NCBI GenBank assembly: GCA_000751555.1
Contig: CCEZ01000075.1
Span: 124,001 to 188,000 of the forward strand
Source: Anaerosalibacter massiliensis
GTDB lineage: Bacteria; Bacillota; Clostridia; Tissierellales; Sporanaerobacteraceae
Length of the DNA stretch: 64,000 bases
Direction of reading: 5' to 3'
Under the pieces are notes generated by a model. That model had not been told where the DNA came from and made no database searches. It was given only the letters and a program-made list of their open reading frames with translations. The translations under genes were made by a program, and so were the position numbers. Positions 25,410 through 32,899 of the stretch are shown one piece after another. Each line of letters opens with the position of its first letter. The stretch's first letter is position 1.

Positions 25410-25716
25410 TATGGTTAAAGTATAATATTAATTTTATCAGTATGATCATTAATAATAGTTATAAGGGAATAAAAGCAACCTTTTTAGTTCTAAAGAATTT
25501 TTGTTAATATCAGAATCAAAATATTGCTTATCATGTTCATGTATAAACTAAATTAGTTTCATAGATTTTTTATTCAAAGAAAAGAATCCATAGATTCAAT
25601 GATCAATGTAGTTCAACTAAGAAATTTGCATTTTCTTAAAATGAATCCTATATAGATGAAGAAAATTAGTATTTTAAAAAATAAGTTATACAAAGCATTA
25701 TGATACATCAAATGTT
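25410..25716. other. Intergenic stretch, nothing recognised
   Basis: About 300 bases between the HAD gene and the DUF4127 gene. AT-rich, with no readable gene piece and no convincing terminator or promoter. The short CTATAGATTC-type near-repeats here are not distinctive. Confidence 0.4.
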
Positions 25717-27273
25717 ATGTTTATGATAATTGAGGTGATAAAAATTATAAAGATTTTATATGTTCCTTTGGATGAGCGTCCATGTAATTATTTATATCCA
25801 CAATATATTTCTAAAACTAGAAAGGACATTGAATTAATTGTTCCACATAAAGAACTATTAGGAAATAAGAAAGAACCTGGAGATGTCAATAAGATTTGGG
25901 AATTTGTATTAGAAGAATCAGTTAATGCAGATATAATGGTTTTATCGATTGAAATGCTTATTTATGGTGGACTACTTCCATCTAGACTTCATAACTTGTC
26001 AAAAGAAGAAGGATCAAAACGTATAAATAATTTTATTACATTAAAAGAGTTAAATCCATTAACTCCAATATTTGGATTTAATTTAATTATGAGAACTCCA
26101 AGGTATAATTCTTCTGATGAGGAACCAGACTATTATGAAGAATATGGTGAAAAAATCTTTTATAGAGCATATTTAATGGATAAAAAAAGTCGTGTAGGGC
26201 TTAATGTGGATGAAGAAAAAATGTTAAATAAAATTTGTAATATTATTCCGCAGGAATATTTGAAAGATTATGAAAATAGAAGAAAATTTAATCTCTTAAT
26301 TAATAAAAGTATTTTAGAATTAGTTGAAAAGGATATAATTGATTTTCTTTCTATTCCACAGGATGATTCATCTGTTTATGGATACACAGCAAAAGATCAG
26401 AAAGTTATATATAGAAATATATTGAAAAAAAATATTCAGAACGATGTTATGATATATCCTGGTGCTGATGAAGTAGGAAGTACTCTAATTGCTAGGGCTT
26501 TAAATTATTTACTAGATAGGAGTCCTAAAGTATACCCTTTTTATAGCTCAACAAAAGGACCATTAATAATTCCACTATACGAAGACCGGCCTTTAAATGA
26601 AAGTTTAAAGGCACATATATTAGCTTCAGGATGCCAATGGATAAATAGCCCTGAAGATGCAGATTTTATATTAGCTATTAATTCACCAGGAGAAATAATG
26701 GAAGAAGCTACTTATCAAGATAATAAAGATATAAGCTATAATAGTTTCAGACAACTTAACTTCTTTGTTGATCAAATCTATCGGTTTGTTAATCAAAATA
26801 AGCCTGTTGTAGTTGCAGATAGTGCTTTTGCTAATGGTGGAGATTTAGAATTAATTCGATATTTAGATGAGTATAATGTGTTAGAGCGTTTAGTTTCATA
26901 TAAAGGATGGAATACTAACTGTAATACGTTAGGAACGTCTATAGCAGCAGGAGTATTTGGGCTTGAGAAACAAAATCAGTTATATATGAGAAAAAATTTA
27001 CTATATCATTTATTAGAAGATGGGCTTTATCAAGCAAAAATTAGGAAAGTTGTGACAGATGATGTACTTCCATCATTGGGAGGAAATTATTTTCAGTTGA
27101 ATGGTCAAGATGAAAAAGTTTCTAAAGAAGTAAAGCTAAGACTTAAACAGTTGTATGAAAAAATTATCAAGAAAAGCTTTAAGAATATATCAATTAATAA
27201 TTTGAAAATCTATTTTCCATGGCATAGGATGTTTGAAATTGGGATTGATTTTGAAATTAGCAAAAATATTTAG
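25717..27273 (+). CDS. DUF4127 family protein
   Basis: A 518-residue cytoplasmic protein of the uncharacterised DUF4127 family: VPLDERPCNYLYP near the N-terminus, SIEMLIYGGLLPSR, IPQDDSSVYGYT, and PGADEVGSTLIARAL are its conserved blocks, rich in Asp/Glu and suggestive of an enzyme. The function is unknown. It ends the PTS-nanE island, which lacks any recognisable glycosidase. Start is uncertain. The only ATGs (25717, 25723) precede a clear GAGGTG site at 25732-25737, while the codon 6 bases after it is ATT (25744), so a rare ATT start or a mutated ATG is possible. Confidence 0.75.
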   Translation: MFMIIEVIKIIKILYVPLDERPCNYLYPQYISKTRKDIELIVPHKELLGNKKEPGDVNKIWEFVLEESVNADIMVLSIEMLIYGGLLPSRLHNLSKEEGSKRINNFITLKELNPLTPIFGFNLIMRTPRYNSSDEEPDYYEEYGEKIFYRAYLMDKKSRVGLNVDEEKMLNKICNIIPQEYLKDYENRRKFNLLINKSILELVEKDIIDFLSIPQDDSSVYGYTAKDQKVIYRNILKKNIQNDVMIYPGADEVGSTLIARALNYLLDRSPKVYPFYSSTKGPLIIPLYEDRPLNESLKAHILASGCQWINSPEDADFILAINSPGEIMEEATYQDNKDISYNSFRQLNFFVDQIYRFVNQNKPVVVADSAFANGGDLELIRYLDEYNVLERLVSYKGWNTNCNTLGTSIAAGVFGLEKQNQLYMRKNLLYHLLEDGLYQAKIRKVVTDDVLPSLGGNYFQLNGQDEKVSKEVKLRLKQLYEKIIKKSFKNISINNLKIYFPWHRMFEIGIDFEISKNI

Positions 27274-27399
27274 ATATTATAGCTAATTAAGTTAGAGTAT
27301 TATCTTACTGTTATATATTAGGCAAGATTATTCAGACTGATTTGCATAATTGTGACAAGAGAAGACCGGAAAAATCCAGATATAAATTTTTTCAAACAA

Positions 27400-27449
27400 T
27401 TAATATAAAAATAATGGACAAGATATCTTGTCCATTATTTTTATATTAA
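27400..27449. terminator. Perfect 50-bp palindrome, bidirectional terminator
   Basis: Arms 27400-27424 and 27425-27449 are exact reverse complements: TTAATATAAAAATAATGG continuing to ACAAGAT, then ATCTTGTCC and on. The outer A/T runs act as U-tracts in both directions. The right arm overlaps the stop codon (27441-27443) and last codons of the minus-strand dipeptidase. It lies between the convergent DUF4127 and dipeptidase genes. Confidence 0.8.
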
Positions 27450-28412
27450 TTCTTCAATGATTCTATAGAAATTCTTATAGCTTATTTTTTCAATATCTTC
27501 CTTGCTATATCCTCTATTTTTCATTTCTTCAATTAAATTATGGGTTTTAGAAGCATTTTCGAAGCCTAGAGTTCCTATAGTATTTCCCTCTACAAAATCA
27601 TCAGTAGTATTATTTTCTAGAAAATCAAAGAAATCAAATCCAAAACCTACATGATCTACACCCATTATTTCTACCATATGGTCTAAATGATTTACTAAAT
27701 GTTTTAAATCTTGTTTGTCCTTATCTAAATGGACAAACTCATTAAAGGAATTTAGTCCTATAAATCCGTCTCTTTCTCGAATAGCTTTCAGTTGTTCATC
27801 AGAAAGATTTCTTTTTACATTGCAAAGAGCTCTACAATTTGAATGAGAAGCTATAAAAGGTTTGGTAGTATTTTCATATATATCCCAGAAAGTTTTATCA
27901 TTAGCATGAGATACATCAACTATTACTCCTAATTGTTCCATTAGATGGAGAGCCTTTTTTCCCAACTCTGTAACACCTCTTTTAGGATTTCCTCTTACTC
28001 CTGTAGCTAGTAAATTTTCTTCATTCCAAGTAAGAGAAGCGTGTCTTAGACCAAAGAGATACAAGGCATTTATCAAATCAATATTCTTTCCAATACCACT
28101 CAATCCTTCTGCACCAATTATAACAGCTAGTTTTTCTTCATTTAATGCCTTATTAAAATCTTCTTTTTCTAGAATAATTCTTAATATATCTTGATTTTCC
28201 ATTATTTCTGCAGCAGTAGCTTCAACCATTTCTAATAACCTTTTTCTTGGAGTTTTATCATGTGGAGGGTCTGTCCAGAGTACAAAAATTCCACCTATAA
28301 TATTTCCTTTTTTAAATCTATCTAAATGCCTATTTTTTATAATATTTTTCATACCTTTACTTCTTTGAACAGTAACATCTGTCCAGATATCACCGTGACA
28401 ATCAAAAATCAT
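27441..28412 (-). CDS. Membrane dipeptidase family (M19) metallopeptidase
   Basis: Zinc dipeptidase of 323 residues in the renal-dipeptidase family. Metal ligands are visible in FDCHGDIWTD (His6, Asp8), a bridging Glu in IGAEGLSG, and histidines in VDVSHAND and ASHSNCRAL. It hydrolyses dipeptides, often with a D-residue, or related N-acyl amino acids. No signal peptide, so cytoplasmic. Transcribed after the DUF819 membrane protein, 32 bases apart, suggesting uptake and hydrolysis of the same compound. Its 3' end is partly copied at 19540-19764. Confidence 0.88.
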   Translation of the reverse strand: MIFDCHGDIWTDVTVQRSKGMKNIIKNRHLDRFKKGNIIGGIFVLWTDPPHDKTPRKRLLEMVEATAAEIMENQDILRIILEKEDFNKALNEEKLAVIIGAEGLSGIGKNIDLINALYLFGLRHASLTWNEENLLATGVRGNPKRGVTELGKKALHLMEQLGVIVDVSHANDKTFWDIYENTTKPFIASHSNCRALCNVKRNLSDEQLKAIRERDGFIGLNSFNEFVHLDKDKQDLKHLVNHLDHMVEIMGVDHVGFGFDFFDFLENNTTDDFVEGNTIGTLGFENASKTHNLIEEMKNRGYSKEDIEKISYKNFYRIIEELI

Positions 28413-28444
28413 ATACTCATCCCTTCTCTACTAATATTTATAAT

Positions 28445-29662
28445 TTAGAAAATGCTTAATAAATTACCAATAAATATACCAAAATAATTACCAATTACAT
28501 ATCCTAAGGTTCCTGCTAAAATTGATGGAAGAACTAAAGAGGTCCATCCCTTTGCAATAGCCATTGCTGCAGCTGTAGTAGGTCCACCTATATTTGCATT
28601 TGATGCAATAAGGATTTCTTCTAGATTAAATTTAAATATTTTCCCTAAGATTAGTATAAATATCATATTAATTATGACCATTATAGAACAGTATACTAAT
28701 AATAGGGGTGATTTTGTAATAATAAGGTGTATAGAAGCTGGTACTCCAATAACTACAAAGAAAATATATATTAAGAAAGTTCCAATTTCCTGTGCTCCAC
28801 CTATACTTCCAAAGAAATCTGGAAAATAAGTTGCAAGAAGCATAGTAAGAGTAGTAATAATTAAATATTTATTTCCTAAAAACCCATTAAGTAATGCTAG
28901 TCCAAAATTTCCAGTAGGAATAATACTAGCTAAAAAATTAGCCAAAGCATCAGATATAGCTACTATTATAAAAGCTATACTTACTGTGAAAGCGATATCC
29001 TTAAGGGAAATCTCTTTCTTATTCCAATAAGCTGCGGCTCTAGTCTTAGATTCTCCATTTTCTCCTACTTGTTCTAATTCGTTAATTAGAGGGTGATTAT
29101 AATTCTTTTTAAAGAATGAAATTGATGGAATAGCTATGAGAATAAAGAAATATAAGGCCATATTTAAATTATCTGCTACTACTAAGGCAGAAATCAACTC
29201 CTTTGATACTACAAAATTATCAGCCATAGCTACAAAATTAACTCCGCCGCCAATATATGAGCCTGTCATCATACCTGCCATTTTATATAATTCAGGAATA
29301 TGATTTTTTAATAAAAGGAAACCTAAAGTTGCTCCCAATGCAGTTCCCACAGCGCCTATGACAAATATGATAACCATACGCCCACTTTCTTTCCAAATCT
29401 TTTTAATATTTGCGTTAAATAATAGCATAGGCAATGCTAAAGGTACTACATAATCCCAAACCATATCATAGGTAGGTGTATCTGTAGGTATTATCTTAAA
29501 ATTAGCTAGAGCCATAGCTATTACAAGACCAATAATTGCTCCAGTTACCTTTGATGCCCATTGATAAGTTTGTTCAAGATAAATACTCAATGCTGCAATT
29601 CCTGCTAATATTGCCCACAAAGCCCATGTGTTTTCAGGACTTATTAAAGAACTATTCATCAT
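28445..29662 (-). CDS. DUF819 family membrane protein
   Basis: Polytopic membrane protein of 405 residues with about ten hydrophobic helices and Gly-rich GGGVNFVAMAD and NANIGGPTTAAAMAIAKGW motifs in two similar halves, characteristic of DUF819 (a putative transporter family). It starts with an AGGGGG binding site and is the first gene of the dipeptidase operon, so it probably imports or exports a peptide or amino acid. The start lies at the very edge of a 143-bp direct repeat (29661-29803). Confidence 0.85.
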   Translation of the reverse strand: MMNSSLISPENTWALWAILAGIAALSIYLEQTYQWASKVTGAIIGLVIAMALANFKIIPTDTPTYDMVWDYVVPLALPMLLFNANIKKIWKESGRMVIIFVIGAVGTALGATLGFLLLKNHIPELYKMAGMMTGSYIGGGVNFVAMADNFVVSKELISALVVADNLNMALYFFILIAIPSISFFKKNYNHPLINELEQVGENGESKTRAAAYWNKKEISLKDIAFTVSIAFIIVAISDALANFLASIIPTGNFGLALLNGFLGNKYLIITTLTMLLATYFPDFFGSIGGAQEIGTFLIYIFFVVIGVPASIHLIITKSPLLLVYCSIMVIINMIFILILGKIFKFNLEEILIASNANIGGPTTAAAMAIAKGWTSLVLPSILAGTLGYVIGNYFGIFIGNLLSIF

Positions 29663-29803
29663 TAAAAAATCCCCCTTTAGAAAACATAATTTTAAAATTA
29701 TATAAAATATTTAACCAAATTCTGTTATGTTTATAGTATAATATATATTTTTAAATAATTCAATATATTGAATAATATTTAGTATATTAAAAACCATATT
29801 ATG
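29661..29803. repeat. Direct repeat copy 1 of a divergent promoter region
   Basis: About 143 bp, nearly identical to 30391-30532 in the same orientation. It contains the DUF819 binding site (minus strand), TATAATATATATTTTT and the palindrome TTCAATATATTGAA at 29759-29772. It supplies the DUF819-dipeptidase promoter. Confidence 0.85.
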
Positions 29804-30020
29804 ATTTTTTCTTATATTTTTGAAAGTTTAAATGCATCTATAGTTTTTTAAAACAAGGAACCTGCTTAAATATTTTAAAATACTTATGTTATTCTATTTT
29901 TAAGCAAGCGAATATGATATAATTTTTATAAGAGATTAGCTAAATAGTTGCTAGTATCACTCTTCTTCTCGAAAATATATCAAGAGGTTGCAGGAACCAA
30001 AGAAGAGGAGAGTGGTACAT

Positions 30021-30221
30021 GTGATAGATAATAAAACAGGGATATGGGCTATAATATGTATAACAATTGTAGCAATTTCATCTGTAGCAATTGTGGCCAT
30101 AACTATATACAATAAAGAAAAGATAGAATTAGAATTTAAAGCTAAAAATAAAATAAATGATAAAATAGAAAATGAATTAAACTTTAATATAAAAAATAAT
30201 AAAAAGAACACAAAAAAATAA
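30021..30221 (+). CDS. Small single-pass membrane protein
   Basis: A 66-residue protein: about seven residues, one strong transmembrane helix (IWAIICITIVAISSVAIVAI), then a Lys/Asn/Glu-rich cytoplasmic or external tail ending KNTKK. GTG 30021 is chosen because GAGGAG at 30005-30010 lies 10 bases upstream; a TTG at 29988 lies inside the inverted repeat. A terminator follows directly. No family is recognised. It could be a small regulatory membrane peptide or a toxin-like protein; there is no antitoxin candidate beside it. Confidence 0.5.
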   Translation: MIDNKTGIWAIICITIVAISSVAIVAITIYNKEKIELEFKAKNKINDKIENELNFNIKNNKKNTKK

Positions 30222-30247
30222 ACATGTGCTCCAACACATGTTTATTT
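30221..30247 (+). terminator. Terminator after the small membrane protein
   Basis: AACATGTG pairs with CACATGTT around a CTCCAA loop, followed by TATTT. It overlaps the stop codon region of the small gene. Confidence 0.7.
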
Positions 30248-30390
30248 AAAAAACTATTTAGTTAATTTATTCTGCAACCTCTTGTATATTTATTATATCC
30301 TATTTTAAAAAAAATAACAATAAAATTTAATTTATTAAATACTAGTTATTTATCTAACACTTAAAGAAGTGGCTTTCCTTCCATATAATA

Positions 30391-30532
30391 ATTAAAAATC
30401 CCCCTTTAGAAAATATAATTTTTAAATTATATAAAATATTTAACCAAATTCTGTTATGTTTATAGTATAATATATATTTTTAAATAATTCAATATATTGA
30501 ATATTATTTAGTGTATTGAAAACTATATTATG
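30391..30532. repeat. Direct repeat copy 2 of the promoter region, with operator
   Basis: Matches 29661-29803 with only scattered changes. It carries TTCAATATATTGAA at 30488-30501 and a TATAAT-like box just before it, and drives the XRE-cupin gene. The palindrome kept in both copies is a candidate operator for that regulator. Confidence 0.85.
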
Positions 30533-30570
30533 GTAAAATATTAACGATATCTTTTATAGGAGTGAGTATT

Positions 30571-31122
30571 TTGGAAATAGATATAGGTTCAAAAATAAAA
30601 GAATTAAGAAAAGAAAAAAACATAAGTATTGCAGATCTCTCAAAACTATCAGGAGTTAGTGCTGGACTAATAAGCCAAGTTGAAAGGAATGCTGTCAACC
30701 CTTCAGTAGCTACTCTTTGGAAAATATCTAAAAGTTTAAATTCATCTATAGGCTATTTTTTTGATGAGGAACCTACTCCAGTATTTAATCCAATAGTAAA
30801 GAAAGATAAAAGGAAGAGGATAGTCACCTCAGACACTATTGCTACTTATGAATTATTAACACCAGATTTGAATAGGAAGATAGAATTTTTATATATAACT
30901 ATTAATCCAGGAGATTCTTCAAGGACTGGTCTCATTAACCATGATGGAGAAGAATGTGGAATAGTCATTAAAGGCAAATTAATGGTTAAAACTAAGGACA
31001 AAGAATATATCTTAGAAGAAGGAGACAGTATTTATTTAGATAGTACTATACCTCATAGATATATAAATATTGGAGAAGAAGAATGTATATCTATTTGGGC
31101 CATGACGCCACCTAGTTTTTAA
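30571..31122 (+). CDS. XRE-family regulator with C-terminal cupin domain
   Basis: A 183-residue repressor/activator. Residues about 5-60 form an HTH_3 domain (LSKLSGVSAGLISQVERN), and about 105-180 a cupin_2 sensor domain (GDSIYLDSTIPHRYIN). Such proteins often regulate amino-acid, polyamine or sugar genes next door. TTG 30571 is chosen because TAGGAG 30557-30562 is 8 bases upstream. It is divergent from the DUF819-dipeptidase operon and likely controls it and itself through the TTCAATATATTGAA sites. Confidence 0.85.
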   Translation: MEIDIGSKIKELRKEKNISIADLSKLSGVSAGLISQVERNAVNPSVATLWKISKSLNSSIGYFFDEEPTPVFNPIVKKDKRKRIVTSDTIATYELLTPDLNRKIEFLYITINPGDSSRTGLINHDGEECGIVIKGKLMVKTKDKEYILEEGDSIYLDSTIPHRYINIGEEECISIWAMTPPSF

Positions 31123-31158
31123 GATTTAAAAAAATTTAAATAGATAGGGGAGATTAAT

Positions 31159-31830
31159 ATGGAGTTATTTTTAGATACAGGAAATATACAAGAAATTAAG
31201 GAACTAAATTCTATATTGCCCATTGATGGAGTAACTACCAATCCTACCTTAATAGCTAAGGAAAACAAAAGGATATTCCAATCAGTAAAAGAGATATCTA
31301 ATATAATAGGGGAAGATAAGATAATACATGTACAAGTAGTAAGTAGTGATTTTGAAGGAATGATGGAAGAAGCTAGATTTTTAAATAAGCTTCATAAAAA
31401 TATCTTTGTTAAAATACCAGTTACTAAGGAAGGCTTTAGAGCTGTTAAAGAATTATCTAAAGAAGGTATAAAAGTGACAGCAACAGCTATATTTACAGCT
31501 CATCAGGGAGTTTTGGCAGCTAAAGCTGGTGCCAGCTATGTAGCTCCATATGTGAATAGACTAGATAATATTTCAGGGGATGGAATAAATGTAGTAAAAG
31601 ATCTTCTAACGATATTTAAAGAATACAATTCTAATTGTAAAGTGTTAGGTGCAAGCTTTAAAAATGCTCAACAAGTTCTAGAAATATTTAAACATGGAAT
31701 TCAAAGTGTTACAGTACCGGCAGATGTAGCTAAATCTCTAATGAACCATCCTTTAACAGATTATAGCGTAGATAAATTTGTATCAGATTGGGAAGAAGTA
31801 TTTGGAGAAGGAACTAAAATAATAGAATAG
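31159..31830 (+). CDS. Transaldolase / fructose-6-phosphate aldolase family
   Basis: Small class I aldolase of 223 residues in the TalC/FSA family. Lys85 in IFVKIPVTKEG is the Schiff-base lysine. The N-terminal FLDTGNIQEIKEL and GVTTNPTLIAKE motifs are typical. It handles dihydroxyacetone transfer or fructose-6-phosphate cleavage in the pentose phosphate area. TalC cannot be separated from FSA by sequence alone. The last third of this gene has a decayed copy at 45853-46024. Confidence 0.88.
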   Translation: MELFLDTGNIQEIKELNSILPIDGVTTNPTLIAKENKRIFQSVKEISNIIGEDKIIHVQVVSSDFEGMMEEARFLNKLHKNIFVKIPVTKEGFRAVKELSKEGIKVTATAIFTAHQGVLAAKAGASYVAPYVNRLDNISGDGINVVKDLLTIFKEYNSNCKVLGASFKNAQQVLEIFKHGIQSVTVPADVAKSLMNHPLTDYSVDKFVSDWEEVFGEGTKIIE

Positions 31831-31836
31831 TGGAAT

Positions 31837-31890
31837 AGGACAGTAGTTTGATAATTTTTGCTATAGATTAGAAGGTACTGTCCTTATATT
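31837..31890 (+). terminator. Probable terminator after the transaldolase
   Basis: AGGACAGTA 31837-31845 pairs with TACTGTCCT 31876-31884, followed by TATATTT. The loop is long (30 bases) and the tail is weak. The same GGACAGTA motif remains in the decayed copy at 46037. Confidence 0.5.
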
Positions 31891-31964
31891 TAACTATATA
31901 ATTAATGCTAGATTCTAAATTTAAAATTTATTATGATATAATTGGTATCTAGGAAGGTGATATA

Positions 31965-32786
31965 TTGGATAATAATATTTTACTTCAAATACAAAATAAA
32001 TATCTATCATTTTCAGAAAAGGAGAGAATGATAGCTGATTACATTATTCAGCATAGTAGTACTTTAAAAAATATTAATATTAATGATTTAGCAGAAAAGA
32101 CAAATACATCCAATTCTACTATTACTAGGTTTTGTAAAAAGATAGGTTGTAAAAGTTTTATTGAAATGAAGATGCAATTATGTGCATCTAATGCTACAGA
32201 AAATAATGCTGCTACTGATGATATTTTCCAAGAGGTATATTCTTATTATAATACTACTATTAGCGGAACTAACAAGATACTAGACAAAGAAATAATCTTA
32301 AAATTTGTAGAAGAAGTTAAGAAAGCCAATAGGATATTTATATACGGGTTTGGAAGTTCTGGATTAACAGCTTTTGAGATGAAATATAGATTGCAGAGAA
32401 TGGGGATGATAGTAGATGCTGTAACAGATCCACATATTATGGCAATGAATAGTAGTCTTTTAACAAAAGATGATATGGTTATAGGAATTTCTAATTCTGG
32501 TACTACAGTTGAAGTAATTAAAGGATTGAAAGAAGCTAAAAGAAAAGAGGCTTTTGTTTTAGTAATAACAAGCTTTGATGACAGCCCTATAAACAAGTAT
32601 GCTGATCTATCAATAATAACATATAATACAAAATTTGTAGGAGAGAAAAATTTTATAAACAGTCAGTTGTCAACAATTTATTTAATAGACATTCTATCAC
32701 TTTTATTATTAGGAGATAAAGAACTATCTTCTTCTATGAATAAAACATTAGAGGCGGTAGATAGGTATAGAAAAGCGGACGGATAA
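31965..32786 (+). CDS. MurR/RpiR family transcriptional regulator
   Basis: Third RpiR protein of the window, 273 residues: HTH_6 (LAEKTNTSNSTITRFCKKIG) and SIS domain (IFIYGFGSSGLTAFEM, GISNSGTTVEVIKG). The TTG start follows AAGGTGAT by 6 bases. It precedes an EIICB-nanE pair whose promoter has a matching inverted repeat, so it likely senses an amino-sugar phosphate and controls that operon. Confidence 0.85.
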   Translation: MDNNILLQIQNKYLSFSEKERMIADYIIQHSSTLKNININDLAEKTNTSNSTITRFCKKIGCKSFIEMKMQLCASNATENNAATDDIFQEVYSYYNTTISGTNKILDKEIILKFVEEVKKANRIFIYGFGSSGLTAFEMKYRLQRMGMIVDAVTDPHIMAMNSSLLTKDDMVIGISNSGTTVEVIKGLKEAKRKEAFVLVITSFDDSPINKYADLSIITYNTKFVGEKNFINSQLSTIYLIDILSLLLLGDKELSSSMNKTLEAVDRYRKADG

Positions 32787-32825
32787 AATTATCTGTAACG
32801 CTTTTTTTATTTTTGAGATTTATTA

Positions 32826-32880
32826 GAAACGCTTGCAAAAACTATTTTCTTTGATATAATAATCATGAAAATAGTTTTCA
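32826..32880 (+). promoter_or_regulatory. Promoter, cre-like site and inverted repeat for the EIICB-nanE operon
   Basis: TTGCAA 32833-32838, a 16-base spacer and TATAAT 32855-32860 form the promoter. A cre-like GAAACGCTTGCA block overlaps the -35 (about 11 of 14 positions). AAAACTATTTTC 32838-32849 and GAAAATAGTTTT 32867-32878 are a perfect 12-bp inverted repeat flanking the -10, a likely operator for the RpiR protein just upstream. Confidence 0.65.
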
Positions 32881-32899
32881 TAAAAAGGAGTGAACGAAA

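Larger units (their letters stand above)
29804..30390. other. Inserted segment between duplicated promoters, with terminal inverted repeats
   Basis: A 587-bp segment flanked by the 143-bp direct repeats. Inside, CAAGAGGTTGCAG (29981-29993) and CTGCAACCTCTTG (30272-30284) are perfect 13-bp inverted repeats that bracket a small membrane-protein gene and its terminator. It looks like a small mobile or domesticated element, but no transposase is present. Confidence 0.55.

Noticed and set aside
29957-30211. Minus-strand frame opposite the small membrane protein
   Set aside because: Phe/Leu/Ser-rich shadow frame without a ribosome site; the plus frame has GAGGAG, a GTG start and a terminator.
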